DNA of 35,226 nt. Origin: Archangiaceae bacterium. Its GTDB lineage: Bacteria; Myxococcota; Myxococcia; Myxococcales; Myxococcaceae. This document shows, piece after piece, positions 1 to 8,581 of the stretch. The translations under genes and the position numbers were made by a program. Positions within the stretch are counted from its first letter, which is position 1. Each line of letters opens with the position of its first letter. The stretch covers positions 1 through 35,226 of the forward strand of contig JAACJQ010000340.1 of the NCBI GenBank assembly GCA_016879935.1, in the 5' to 3' direction. The notes under the pieces were generated by a model. The model saw only the letters and a program-made list of their open reading frames with translations. It was not told the origin of the DNA and searched no databases.

Positions 1-1380
1 GGCCGTTCCGCCACCGGCCGAGCCGCCACCCGTCGCCGTACCACCACCCGCTGAGCCACCACCGGCTCCACCGCTGCAGGAGCCCAGCTCGAAGTAGCCG
101 GGGGCCACCTCGCGCAACCGCGACGAGGCACCGACCAGCCCTAGATCGTCACCCGAACCAACAGCGCAATAGTTGGGAGTTCCGTTGCCACAGGCCGTGG
201 CCCGAAGCGCGCTGATGTGGCTGATGTTGGTGCCGAAGAACTCGCGGCAGACGAACCCACTCCCACCGTCACGAGGGGTTCCCGCGTCGACGGGCGCACC
301 GGCATCGAACGGAGCTCCTGCATCGAACGGCACACCCGCGTCGACCTGCACTCCAGCATCGAACGGAGCTCCCGCATCGACGGGCGAGCCCGCATCGACC
401 ACGACCACACCGCCGTCGGTCGTCGGAGCCAGACCGAAGAACTCGGCGGCATAGCGGCTCGAGCAGATGCCGACGTCGAGAATGAACGCGCCGGCGGTTC
501 CACACCCATGCGAAGGATCGACAGGTGTTCCATGGCTCATGTTGGGAATCGACCAGGACTCGACCCGGGTCTCTCCCCCACTCGTTCGGAACTCTCGCCG
601 CGTCGCCGAAGCGACCATCGTCGTGACGTCAGCCGTCTGATCGATCGCGTTCACGTTCGTCCACTGGTCCACGAGCTCGGTCTGGTTGCCAGGGCGAACG
701 GTGAAGTCGCTCGTGCCGTGCCAAATCGAGACTCGGGGCACGGGAAAGCCCGAGGTGCCAGAGACGCCACGCACGAGATCACCCCACTGCTGCGGCGTGC
801 GGTCAGGCGGAGAGTTCATGCAATTGAACGCATCCAACTGCGTCCCAGCGCACGCGAACGGCAACCCTGCCATCACTGCGCCAGCCTTGAACACGTCGGG
901 GTAGGTCGCGAGCATCACCGACGTCATCGCTCCGCCGGCCGACAGCCCGGTGACGTAGATGCGGTTCGGGTCGACGTTTCGCGTCGGCTTGAGGTTGTTC
1001 ACCATGTTCATGATGGACGTGACCTCGGCACCACTGCGCGACTGCTGGCTCGAGGTGAACCACGAGAAGCACGAGTTGTTCGCCGTCGTCTGCGGGTACA
1101 GCACGATGAAGCCGTACTGATTCGCGAGCTCGTTCCAGCCGGTGTTCGCGTAGGCGGCGGCGCTCTGCGTACAGCCATGCATCGCGACCACCAACGGCGG
1201 GTTCGCCGGCAGCGACGAAGGAACGTGAACGAACATCGACAGGCTGCCGGGGTTCGACCCGAAGCTGGTCACCTGCGTCAGCGCGGCCGAGGTCGAGCTC
1301 ACCGACTCCATCCACGGCTGCTGCGTTTCAGGGCCACACGACAAGAACGCCATCGACACGAGCACTGCTGCACGTTTCAC
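1..1380 (-). CDS. PHB depolymerase-family esterase lipoprotein (3' end beyond window)
   Basis: Predicted secreted carboxylesterase of the PHB depolymerase/feruloyl esterase (LpqC-like) alpha/beta-hydrolase family, which cleaves polyester or aryl-ester bonds outside the cytoplasm. The 460 visible codons start at GTG (1380) and stay open to the window edge. Residues 1-15 form a lipoprotein signal with FLSC at Cys15. The family pattern AMHGCTQSA lies at residues 66-74. The nucleophile is Ser147 in GLSAGG, the acid Asp225 in HGTSDFTV, and the base His283 in SHGTPVD. After about residue 320 comes a run of DAGxPxDAG repeats, then a cysteine-containing segment and a (S)AGGGTA linker that runs off the window. 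The GTG overlaps the stop of the upstream hydrolase by 4 nt (GTGA), so the two are probably translationally coupled. The substrate cannot be read from the sequence; the C-terminal part may hold a binding or anchoring module. Confidence 0.85.
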   Translation of the reverse strand, partial: MKRAAVLVSMAFLSCGPETQQPWMESVSSTSAALTQVTSFGSNPGSLSMFVHVPSSLPANPPLVVAMHGCTQSAAAYANTGWNELANQYGFIVLYPQTTANNSCFSWFTSSQQSRSGAEVTSIMNMVNNLKPTRNVDPNRIYVTGLSAGGAMTSVMLATYPDVFKAGAVMAGLPFACAGTQLDAFNCMNSPPDRTPQQWGDLVRGVSGTSGFPVPRVSIWHGTSDFTVRPGNQTELVDQWTNVNAIDQTADVTTMVASATRREFRTSGGETRVESWSIPNMSHGTPVDPSHGCGTAGAFILDVGICSSRYAAEFFGLAPTTDGGVVVVDAGSPVDAGAPFDAGVQVDAGVPFDAGAPFDAGAPVDAGTPRDGGSGFVCREFFGTNISHISALRATACGNGTPNYCAVGSGDDLGLVGASSRLREVAPGYFELGSCSGGAGGGSAGGGTATGGGSAGGGTA

Positions 1381-2414
1381 GGGGACTCCTTCACTGGCTC
1401 GGCGATGGCAGGGGTTGGCAGGGCCGCGAGAAACGCGAGCGCCGCGGAATTGTAGGGTTCAGAGCAGTCCATCTGAACCGTGTGGCCACAGCCCGGCAGA
1501 CCGATCAGCGTCGAGCCGGCGATCTTGCCTGCGCCGTACTCCATGATCTGGCGCGCGCGGCCACCGTGCAGGAACGGGTTGGGAATCAAGCGATCGTCCT
1601 CACCGAAGATGATCAGCGTCTTCGCCTTCACCTGTTCGAGCGAGTCGCGCACGAAGTCGTTGTGGGTCAAGCCGTCGACCGCTCGAACCTGCGCATAGGC
1701 ATACGCGTCGAACTCGTCGGTCTTCGCGAGCCGAATGCGCTCTTCGACGAGCCATTCGTACTCGGGCTTCCACTGCATGAAGTTGTTGTACCGAATACCG
1801 CCCCACACCCCGTACTCGGGCGTCGACTTCACGAACGTCGAGCTGAACACCTTCTCGAACCACTTCTTCTCTCTCGGAGAGAACTTCTCGAAGCCGGCGG
1901 GCGACGTGAGCACCAACGCCTCGACCTTCTCGGGGAAGCGGATGGCGACGGTGAGCGCGACCTCTCCGCCCATCGAGTGACCGATGACGACGGCGCGCGG
2001 AATCGCGAGCTTCTCGAGCACCTCGACGACGACGTCGGCCTGCGCATCCATCGAATAGGGGAACTGTGCAGGTTTGTCCGACTTGCCAAACCCGAGCTGG
2101 TCGATGGCGATGACCCGAAAGCCCTTCGCGGCGAACGTGTCCAACTGGTAGCGCCAGAACTTCAGGTTGCTGCCGAGGCCGTGCAGGAACAGCACCGTGC
2201 GCGCGCCTTCGGGGTTCAGCTCGACGTAGCGAAGGGTGTGGTGCCCGCCCAGCTTCCACGTCTTCTCGGCGCCCTCGAGCTTCAGCGCGCCTTCCTTCCA
2301 CGGGGAGCCTGCGATTGACGTGTACGCCATGTCGCTGAACTTGAGCGGCGGCGCGGCCTCGTACGAGTGAACACAACCCGACAACACCACGACCAACAGA
2401 AGCGTCGTTCTCAT
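1377..2414 (-). CDS. Alpha/beta-hydrolase lipoprotein
   Basis: Predicted 345-residue esterase-like alpha/beta hydrolase anchored as a lipoprotein. The ATG at 2414 gives a short signal peptide with LSGC at Cys14; a longer in-frame reading exists upstream but would bury this signal inside the neighbouring gene. The fold signature is clear: oxyanion-loop HGLGSN (79-84), nucleophile Ser147 in GHSMGG, acid Asp273 or Asp274 in FGEDDR, and His311 in GCGHTV. This resembles the meta-cleavage-product hydrolase, haloperoxidase and esterase group, but the substrate is unknown. It lies 8 bp after the outer-membrane protein gene and overlaps the downstream esterase by 4 nt. Two ester hydrolases therefore end the same operon, one possibly finishing what the other starts. 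Confidence 0.88.
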   Translation of the reverse strand: MRTTLLLVVVLSGCVHSYEAAPPLKFSDMAYTSIAGSPWKEGALKLEGAEKTWKLGGHHTLRYVELNPEGARTVLFLHGLGSNLKFWRYQLDTFAAKGFRVIAIDQLGFGKSDKPAQFPYSMDAQADVVVEVLEKLAIPRAVVIGHSMGGEVALTVAIRFPEKVEALVLTSPAGFEKFSPREKKWFEKVFSSTFVKSTPEYGVWGGIRYNNFMQWKPEYEWLVEERIRLAKTDEFDAYAYAQVRAVDGLTHNDFVRDSLEQVKAKTLIIFGEDDRLIPNPFLHGGRARQIMEYGAGKIAGSTLIGLPGCGHTVQMDCSEPYNSAALAFLAALPTPAIAEPVKESP

Positions 2415-2422
2415 GGGCGGCC

Positions 2423-4048
2423 TCAGAACGCGTACCAGGTGAAGGTGGAGAACAACGCCCACGGGTTCGCGGTCACGCGATCGCTCCCGTCGTAGAAGCT
2501 TCCGCGGAACATGTACGCGCCGTGCAACCCGACCGTCATCAGGTACCGAATCGTCCACTTCAGCTCGGCGTTCACCTCCACGCCCATGAACCGGCCAGGC
2601 TGCGTGCCGTTCGGCTGAACTGCCGGGTTGGCGTTCGCCGTCGCCGCAGCGGTACCGAGCTTCAGGTTCAGCGTATTGGGAATGAGGTCGTAGGCGCCCG
2701 TGAGGATTCCCGCCGTGACGCCGTAGCCCTGGTTCGAGATGTCGGTGACCGCTCCCGTGTAGTTGTTCACCGTGCTGGTGAAGGGGAACAGAATGAGCGA
2801 CCGGTGGTTGAACCACACCGCGCCGGGCAGGCCGTAGAAGTTGCTGGTGAAGACACCCGTGTACTTGTCATCGGCGGTGTTGCTGTCGCCCGACGAGAAG
2901 AGGCCCTCGGCCGTGATGAGATCGTTGTTGGTGCGGCCCCACTTGTAGAGCACCTCGGCGTTGGCCGCGAAGCCGAGCACCGAGACCTGCTTGTTGAACA
3001 ACGTGTTCTCTCGGGCGCTGGTGAACTGGCCCGCCGACATCATGAACCAGCCCGCGGCGGCGAAGTCGCCCGTGTGAAAGCCCGGGTTGTGTTGAAAGTT
3101 CACGCCGCCGTACGCGACGGTGCCCGTGGGAGACTCGATGGCGATGCGCGGCGCTCCCGTGAAGCCGTACAGCGCGGTCGACGCCGGGCCTGAGAAGACG
3201 AGACCTTCGAACGCGTACGCTGCGCCCTTGGAGTCATCTCGCAGCACCCACGCCGACGCGCCGATGGTGGTGCCAGGCTGAAGCTCGTACGTCGCGTCGG
3301 CGAGGCCCATCCACACGAACTTGAGCCGCGCGTCGTCGAACATCGCCTTGTCGGGCTGGCCCGCGCCGATGGGCAGAAACGCGAGGCGGGTCTTCAGCTT
3401 CTTGATGGGCGACCAGAAGACCGACACGCCCGTGCCATCGGTGCCGAGAAACGCGAGCTTGTAGCCGCCGCGCACGATGTCGAAGACGGGCGTTCGGGTC
3501 GGGTCGTTGACGTTGTCGTAGAACGACTGCGTGCCGAGCACGATCGACAGCTCGCTCGGCTTTCGCGTCGGGTACAGCGAGACGTTCAGGTTCTTCGTCT
3601 GCAGATTGACCATGTCGGCATTGAGACCGCCGCCCTGGTTCTGCAGCACCGTGTTCGCCGCGAGACCGTACATGAAGTCGATCTCGAACTGCGCACGGAA
3701 CGTCGCGAGCTCGTCGGCGAAGAACGGCGTGTATTCGATGACGGGAATCCACCGCTGCTCGATGAAGCCCGTCTCGGTGTTGGGGCCGACGCGCGTGGCG
3801 CTGCCGCCGTAGATGCCGATCGGCCCCAGCGCGACGCCACGAAGGCCAGAGGGGTCGCCCAGCTGGTTCGTCGCCGTGAGACGGGTGAAGAAGTAGTTGA
3901 TGAGCCGGAACTCACCGAGCGGCGCGTCTTTCTCGCGCTCCTTCGTGTTCTTCCAGTCGTCGAGCGGGTCGACAGGCGCGACCGGCCCCTGCGCCCACGC
4001 GCTCGTGGCACAGATCGCCAGCATCGCCAGAAAGGCGTGTCGTCGCAT
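2423..4048 (-). CDS. Outer-membrane beta-barrel protein (porin-like)
   Basis: A 541-residue protein with a cleavable signal peptide (MRRHAFLAMLAICATSAWAQ; predicted cut after AWA). The mature part alternates aromatic and small residues in many short strands and ends in FTWYAF, with the terminal Phe used by outer-membrane barrels for BAM recognition. I do not recognise a named family; an alginate-export-like or substrate-specific porin fold is possible. The ATG at 4048 is preferred over an upstream in-frame start because it begins exactly at the signal peptide. The gene sits between a small lipoprotein and a hydrolase lipoprotein in an operon with an inner-membrane MFS transporter, so a role in moving the operon's substrate across the outer membrane is a reasonable inference. 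Confidence 0.75.
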   Translation of the reverse strand: MRRHAFLAMLAICATSAWAQGPVAPVDPLDDWKNTKEREKDAPLGEFRLINYFFTRLTATNQLGDPSGLRGVALGPIGIYGGSATRVGPNTETGFIEQRWIPVIEYTPFFADELATFRAQFEIDFMYGLAANTVLQNQGGGLNADMVNLQTKNLNVSLYPTRKPSELSIVLGTQSFYDNVNDPTRTPVFDIVRGGYKLAFLGTDGTGVSVFWSPIKKLKTRLAFLPIGAGQPDKAMFDDARLKFVWMGLADATYELQPGTTIGASAWVLRDDSKGAAYAFEGLVFSGPASTALYGFTGAPRIAIESPTGTVAYGGVNFQHNPGFHTGDFAAAGWFMMSAGQFTSARENTLFNKQVSVLGFAANAEVLYKWGRTNNDLITAEGLFSSGDSNTADDKYTGVFTSNFYGLPGAVWFNHRSLILFPFTSTVNNYTGAVTDISNQGYGVTAGILTGAYDLIPNTLNLKLGTAAATANANPAVQPNGTQPGRFMGVEVNAELKWTIRYLMTVGLHGAYMFRGSFYDGSDRVTANPWALFSTFTWYAF

Positions 4049-4116
4049 GGGGAGGCTCCGGAGGCGTGAAGGCGCGGCTCCCACGAAGCGCGGGAGCCAC
4101 GGCCCTCAGGTGTCGA

Positions 4117-4752
4117 TTACTGGGTGACCGCGTACTTCTGAACCGAGTCGAACGTCAGCGCGAAGGTGTTCACCTTGACGCCCGTCGCGCCCGGGTTGCC
4201 ATCGGCGCAGCGGTGACCGGTCGCCTGGTTCTGGAAGTACAGCTCCATGTTCACCTTCGTGCGGTCGGCGTTGATCGACGCGCGGCCTTCCTGCTTGAAG
4301 CTGCCGTAGTCGACGTTCACGTCGAAGCACTCGGCGTCGCCCTTCACGTTCTCGACGACCACGTTCATCGACGTGAAGCTGAGCGGGTTGCCGAACGCCA
4401 TCGCCGTGTTGCACGAGCCGACCGTGCCGTTGGCCGGCACGCCGCCGTCGCCGCCGGTCCACGTGCCGATGTTGCTGGTCGTCACGAAGTTCTTGTTCAT
4501 CACCTTGATGACGGTCTTGTTGTAACACTGCGTGTTGGTACCGAAATAGACGTTGCGGTTGAAGCCATTGGGCGCGAGCGGAATGTCGGCGCCCTCCATC
4601 GTCAGCGTCTTGCCTTCGAGAAAGTTGAACACCTTGTCGGCGGTGTCGAACTTCGGCGGGCCGGCATCGACGACACCCGAGTCGGTGGTCGACGGCATGG
4701 TTCCACAGGCAAAGGCGAACGAAACGAGCGCAGCGATGGTGATGTTCTTCAT
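4117..4752 (-). CDS. Hypothetical lipoprotein with four conserved-looking cysteines
   Basis: A 211-residue lipoprotein of unknown function. The ATG at 4752 is preceded by a strong GGAGGAG Shine-Dalgarno sequence 8 nt upstream, which decides the start over a longer reading. The signal ends in FAFAC at Cys16. A short Thr/Ser/Asp spacer with VDAG follows, then a soluble domain with four further cysteines (in QCYN, SCNT, ECFD and HRCAD) that could form two disulfides. No family was recognised. It lies 34 bp downstream of the MFS gene and 68 bp upstream of the barrel gene, so it is part of the same operon and probably acts in the periplasm or on the outer membrane, perhaps in substrate binding. 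Confidence 0.75.
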   Translation of the reverse strand: MKNITIAALVSFAFACGTMPSTTDSGVVDAGPPKFDTADKVFNFLEGKTLTMEGADIPLAPNGFNRNVYFGTNTQCYNKTVIKVMNKNFVTTSNIGTWTGGDGGVPANGTVGSCNTAMAFGNPLSFTSMNVVVENVKGDAECFDVNVDYGSFKQEGRASINADRTKVNMELYFQNQATGHRCADGNPGATGVKVNTFALTFDSVQKYAVTQ

Positions 4753-4786
4753 GGGAAAGACTCCTCCAGGTGGTTTGACGACGACT

Positions 4787-6058
4787 TCAGTGAGCGAGAG
4801 CTGCATCTGCGGGGGTTGCGGGGTCCTGAGCGCCCGCGTCTTTCGGGGCGAAGAGGATCATGGCGGCCATGGCGAGCTGACAGACCGCACACACGATGCC
4901 CATGCCGACGGGGAGCGGAACACCTCCGGACTCGGCCAACGCGGCGATGCCCATGGGCACGAACGCCGCGGGCACGGCGCCAACGTGGTACACGATGCCG
5001 ACACAGCGGGCGCGGAAGCGCGCTGGAAACAGTGACGTCAGGAGCAAAGGCGTCACGCCGGAATAGCCCGCGCCAAAGACACCAGCGACGAAGGCTCCGA
5101 CTGCGAGGAATTGCGGGAAGGCCCCGACGTAGAGCGGCGTCACGATGGCCATGAGAATGGCGGGCACCGCGACCGCGAGCGTCACGCCCTTCTTCATCGC
5201 CGCGTAGCCGCACGCGACGGCGCCGGTGAGCATGCCAATGTTGAACAGCGCCACGTGCCACGAGACGCCCGGCATGTCTTGACCGAGGTTCTTGAGCAGC
5301 AGCACCGAGTAGTTGCCCGTCAGCGCGTAGTAGCCGCCAAAGCCGGCCGCCATCGCGATGGAGCCCCACACCAGCCGCTTGAGTACCCCCGGCGTCGAGA
5401 AGACCTCACGCCAGGTGACCTCGGGCTTCTTCGTCGCGCCTTCCTTCTTGCCCGCTTCCCACTCGGGGCTCTCGGGCACGAAGAACCGAATCGGGAACGC
5501 GAGCACCGCGGGAATCGCCGCGATGATGAAGAGCGCGCGCCAGCCGTAGACGGGCACCACGAGGCCTGCCGCGAGGCCCGCGAGCAGGTAGCCGACCGCC
5601 CAGCTGCCCTGAAGAATGCCCGAGGCGATTCCGCGACTGCGTGCGGGCCAGTTCTCCATGGCGAGCGTGGCGCCCGACGTCCACTCCGCGCCCATGCCAA
5701 ACCCAAACATCGTGCGGAGCACCAGCACCCAGGTGAACGACGGCGCAAAGGCAATCAAGCCATCGCACACGGCGAACCAGATGACCGAGATCATCAGCGG
5801 CAACTTGCGGCCCCAGCGGTCGGCCGCCCAGCCGGCGACGACGCCACCGACCAGCCGCATCAACAACGTGAGCGCGATGGAGCCTGCCGTCGACGTGTAC
5901 GAGGTGCCGAACTCCTCGGTGATCTGCTTCATCACCAGCAGGAAGACGGTGAAGTCGAACGCATCCATCACCCAGCCGATCCACGCGGCCGAGAAGCTCG
6001 CCCACTGGCCCTTCGTGGGTTCCTTCCACCACGGCATCGTCGCATCGGTCGTGCTCAT
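4787..6058 (-). CDS. MFS transporter, carboxylate-type (SHS/sialate-like)
   Basis: A 423-residue inner-membrane major facilitator with about 12 hydrophobic segments. Motif A is visible as AGWAADRWGRKLP between TM2 and TM3, and a PESPEW sequence follows TM6 as in sugar and organic-acid porters. The N-terminus (WWKEPTKGQW, then WVMDAFDF in TM1) resembles the sialate:H+/lactate (SHS) and aromatic-acid transporter groups, which import monocarboxylates with protons. The precise substrate is an inference. The ATG at 6058 overlaps the stop of the KAS III-like gene by 4 nt (ATGA), so an upstream in-frame Met in the previous gene was not used. With two ester hydrolases and an outer-membrane barrel downstream, uptake of a released hydroxy- or aromatic acid is a plausible role. 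Confidence 0.85.
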   Translation of the reverse strand: MSTTDATMPWWKEPTKGQWASFSAAWIGWVMDAFDFTVFLLVMKQITEEFGTSYTSTAGSIALTLLMRLVGGVVAGWAADRWGRKLPLMISVIWFAVCDGLIAFAPSFTWVLVLRTMFGFGMGAEWTSGATLAMENWPARSRGIASGILQGSWAVGYLLAGLAAGLVVPVYGWRALFIIAAIPAVLAFPIRFFVPESPEWEAGKKEGATKKPEVTWREVFSTPGVLKRLVWGSIAMAAGFGGYYALTGNYSVLLLKNLGQDMPGVSWHVALFNIGMLTGAVACGYAAMKKGVTLAVAVPAILMAIVTPLYVGAFPQFLAVGAFVAGVFGAGYSGVTPLLLTSLFPARFRARCVGIVYHVGAVPAAFVPMGIAALAESGGVPLPVGMGIVCAVCQLAMAAMILFAPKDAGAQDPATPADAALAH

Positions 6059-7047
6059 GAACGCCCCCCGGCGGTCCAACGGAAGAAGGACGCCGCCATC
6101 GAGACGCCGCCGCCCGACGCGCAGAACGCGACCACGTCGCCTTCGGCCAGCTTCCCGGCGTCGACCGCGTCATGCAGCGTCATGGGAATGCAGCCCGAGC
6201 CCGTGTAGCCCCACTTGTTCATGATCCAGTGGGCCTTCGACATCGGCTGCTCGAGCGCCGCCATCACGCCTTCGATGACGCGAAGGTTGAGCTGCGTGAA
6301 CACGAAGAGCTTCACGTCACCGAGCGGAATGCGCGTCTGATCGCTCACCGAGCGCAACAGGCGCGGCCAGTGTTCGATGTTGTACGAGGCGGGGAACTTG
6401 CGAACGAACTTCACGACGGGCGGTTCGTCACCGGGCCGTGAGGGGTGCGCGGTGCCGCCCCGGTAGATGCCCAGCGCGTCCCAATAGCTGCCGTCTGTAT
6501 AGAGTTGAGAGCCGAGCCAGCCGTGCTGCTCCCCTGCTTCGAGCACCACCGCGCCGGCGCCGTCGGCGAAGAGCGTGTAAGTGGTCTTGTCTTTCCAGTC
6601 GAGGAACCGGCTCATGCCGTACGCGCCGAGCACCAGCACCGTGCGCATGCGCGCGTCGGCCTGAATGAATTTCGTCGCGGTCTCGAGCGCCGTCACGAAG
6701 CCAGCGCAGGCGCAGTTCACGTCGAAGGCGATGGCCCTCTTCGCGCCAAGCTTGTGCTGAACGACGACCGCGGTCGCGGGAGACGGCTGGTCCGGTGTGT
6801 CGGTGGCCAGAATGATGAGGTCGACGTCGTCGGGCGACTTCTTCGCGCGTTCGAGGGCCTGCTTGGCGGCCTGGGTCGCGAGGTCACTCGTCACCTGACC
6901 GTCTTCCATGTGGAAGCGGTGCTCGATACCGGTGTTCTTCACCAGCCAGTCGCTGACGTTCTGACCGAGCAGCTGATCGAAGTACGCGTTGGGCAGCGAC
7001 TTCGTCGGCACGGCGCAGCCGGTGGCCGTGATGCGGGCGTTCCTCAC
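6055..7047 (-). CDS. KAS III (FabH)-like thiolase-fold protein with altered catalytic residues
   Basis: A 330-residue homologue of 3-oxoacyl-ACP synthase III. The nucleophile is retained: Cys114 in NCACAGF aligns with FabH Cys112. The other two residues of the Cys-His-Asn triad are not. The HQANLR motif of FabH is FTQLNLR (250-256), putting Thr251 at the His position, and HGNTSAAS is WGYTGSGC (279-286), putting Tyr281 at the Asn position. The fold motifs DGAGAVVLE (162-170) and the C-terminal ASGGG are intact. This argues against normal decarboxylative condensation and for an acyl-transfer or acyl-hydrolysis role, as in other divergent KAS III enzymes. The GTG start at 7047 overlaps the TetR stop by 4 nt and the stop overlaps the MFS start by 4 nt. 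It is the only cytoplasmic enzyme of the operon and may activate or sense the imported acyl group. Confidence 0.88.
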   Translation of the reverse strand: MRNARITATGCAVPTKSLPNAYFDQLLGQNVSDWLVKNTGIEHRFHMEDGQVTSDLATQAAKQALERAKKSPDDVDLIILATDTPDQPSPATAVVVQHKLGAKRAIAFDVNCACAGFVTALETATKFIQADARMRTVLVLGAYGMSRFLDWKDKTTYTLFADGAGAVVLEAGEQHGWLGSQLYTDGSYWDALGIYRGGTAHPSRPGDEPPVVKFVRKFPASYNIEHWPRLLRSVSDQTRIPLGDVKLFVFTQLNLRVIEGVMAALEQPMSKAHWIMNKWGYTGSGCIPMTLHDAVDAGKLAEGDVVAFCASGGGVSMAASFFRWTAGGRS

Positions 7048-7667
7048 TTCGCACCTCGGCGCGCAGGCGAGAGCAGGCCGTGGGCGACGAACTCGCAGAC
7101 CTCGTCGACGACCCGATCGAGCTCTTCGGGTTTGTCCCAGAGCACGAAGCGCATGCCGAGGAAGTCGGCCACGCCCATGAGCGCGTACGCGATGACTTCA
7201 GGGTCGAAGCGCCCGAGCTCACCCGACGACATCGAGTGCTCGAGCCCGCGCGCGTAGGCCTTCGCGAGCCGGCGGTAGTAATTCAAATACACCGGCTCAT
7301 CGACGAACTCGGCCTGGCGGACGATGCGGTAGAGGTTGCGGTGTTTGCCGGCGAACTCGAAGAAGGCGCGAAAGCCAGCGCGCTCCTTGTCGAGGCGGGT
7401 CGTCTTCTCTTTGACGGCCACCGACAACGTCTTGCGCAGGCGCTCACCGAGCTGCTCGACGAGCTCGACGAAGATGGCGTGCTTGTTCTCGAAGTAGACG
7501 TAGAAGGTGCCGAGCGCGACCTCGGCTCGCTGGGTGATCTCGGCGATGGAGCTCTGCTCGAACCCCTTCTCTCCGAAGACCAGCTCGGCCGCGTCGAGCA
7601 GCTGCTGACGGGTGCGCTTACCGCGACTGGTGAGCTGCTTGACGGGAGAAGTTGAAGCCTGATTCAT
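7044..7667 (-). CDS. TetR/AcrR-family transcriptional regulator
   Basis: A 207-residue TetR-type repressor and first gene of the operon. The N-terminal helix-turn-helix spans roughly residues 17-65 (RQQLLDAAELVFGEKGF, then IAEITQRAEVALGTFYVYFENK), a textbook match including the recognition helix and the FYxYFxxK motif. The C-terminal half is helical and variable, as expected for a ligand pocket, and resembles FadR/YcdC-type fatty-acyl responsive regulators only in a general way. The ATG at 7667 is directly preceded by a palindromic operator candidate, so autorepression together with the six downstream genes is likely. The inducer may be the acid or acyl-CoA derived from the operon's substrate; this is inference. 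Confidence 0.93.
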   Translation of the reverse strand: MNQASTSPVKQLTSRGKRTRQQLLDAAELVFGEKGFEQSSIAEITQRAEVALGTFYVYFENKHAIFVELVEQLGERLRKTLSVAVKEKTTRLDKERAGFRAFFEFAGKHRNLYRIVRQAEFVDEPVYLNYYRRLAKAYARGLEHSMSSGELGRFDPEVIAYALMGVADFLGMRFVLWDKPEELDRVVDEVCEFVAHGLLSPARRGAK

Positions 7668-7669
7668 GT

Positions 7670-7689
7670 TTCATACGAAGTCGCATGAA
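7670..7689. promoter_or_regulatory. Palindromic TetR operator candidate
   Basis: A 20-bp imperfect palindrome of form TTCATnCGAnnTCGnATGAA, matching its own reverse complement at 16 of 20 positions. It ends 2 nt upstream of the TetR start codon, so a bound repressor would cover the ribosome-binding region and likely the promoter edge. Size, symmetry and position fit a TetR dimer site. A TGACGTCA palindrome follows at 7698-7705. Confidence 0.6.
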
Positions 7690-7753
7690 CATGAATATGA
7701 CGTCAACTTCAGGTCGTGGTTTCGTATCGCACAGTGCGTCAAGCACTGTCGTT

Positions 7754-8581
7754 TCAAGAGGATGCGTCGACCTTTTCGTCCAGCCAACGCTCGATGCGAT
7801 CCCACGACTCAGCGTGGACCAGCACGTCGATGTGGCCCACGCCCTCGAGCCAGACCACGGAGCCGTTCTTCACGTTGGCCAGGATTCGCTTCGAGTGGGC
7901 AGGGTCGATGAAGGTGTCGCGGGTGCCGTGGAGGAGCAGAACGGGGGCGTTGATGTTGGCGGCGTCGCGCGCTGGAGAGATGTCGGCGACGTGAAAGCCA
8001 GACTCCGACTCGGCGAGCTTCGTGGCTTCGGCGAAGGTGGCGTCGTTGAAGAAGAACGGGCGGTGTTCGGCGGCGATGGTGGAGAGATCGCTGAACGAGG
8101 CTCCAGCGACGACGCCGACCACGCGAGGGTCACGCGCGGCGGTCTGGAGCGCGACCGCGGCTCCGAGTGATTCACCGATGAGCACGACGCGCGTGGCTCC
8201 GAGCAGATCGATGCCGCGCTTCAGATCGTCGACCTCGTGGAAGCCGAAGGTGGTGCGCGTGCCTTCCGAGGCTCCGTGCGCGCGCTGATCGAACGCGAGC
8301 ACCTGGTAGCCGCGCTTCGTGAAGCGTGCAGCCTCGCCCGAGAAGTGCTGCCGGTTGATGTCTTTGCCGTGCACGAGCACGACGAGGCCGCGAGGGGTGC
8401 CTTCGGGATCGAAGACCCAACCGCGCAGGGTGAGCTCGTCGGCCGTCTTCCACGACACCTCACGATGCGGGAGCGACGTGCTGCCGATGATGGGCACGCG
8501 CATCGGTTTGGTGAGGGCGTTGGCGCCGAGCGTGGCGCAGCCAGAGGAGAGCGCGAGGAGAACGAGCAGAGGACGGATCAT
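7754..8581 (-). CDS. Alpha/beta-hydrolase lipoprotein (BAAT/prolyl-peptidase-like fold)
   Basis: A 275-residue predicted serine hydrolase. The ATG at 8581 starts a lipoprotein-type signal with Cys15 in LSSGC; the -3 residue is Ser rather than Leu, so lipidation is likely but not certain. The fold motifs are HGKDINRQHF (71-80), the nucleophile Ser138 in GESLGA, Asp222 in HGTRDTF, and His250 in GVGHID. The set resembles bacterial YqkD/BEM46-type hydrolases of unknown substrate. It is co-oriented with, and 86 bp upstream of, the TetR gene. The intervening sequence holds the operator candidate, so this gene is probably its own unit, although readthrough into the operon is possible. Confidence 0.87.
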   Translation of the reverse strand: MIRPLLVLLALSSGCATLGANALTKPMRVPIIGSTSLPHREVSWKTADELTLRGWVFDPEGTPRGLVVLVHGKDINRQHFSGEAARFTKRGYQVLAFDQRAHGASEGTRTTFGFHEVDDLKRGIDLLGATRVVLIGESLGAAVALQTAARDPRVVGVVAGASFSDLSTIAAEHRPFFFNDATFAEATKLAESESGFHVADISPARDAANINAPVLLLHGTRDTFIDPAHSKRILANVKNGSVVWLEGVGHIDVLVHAESWDRIERWLDEKVDASS

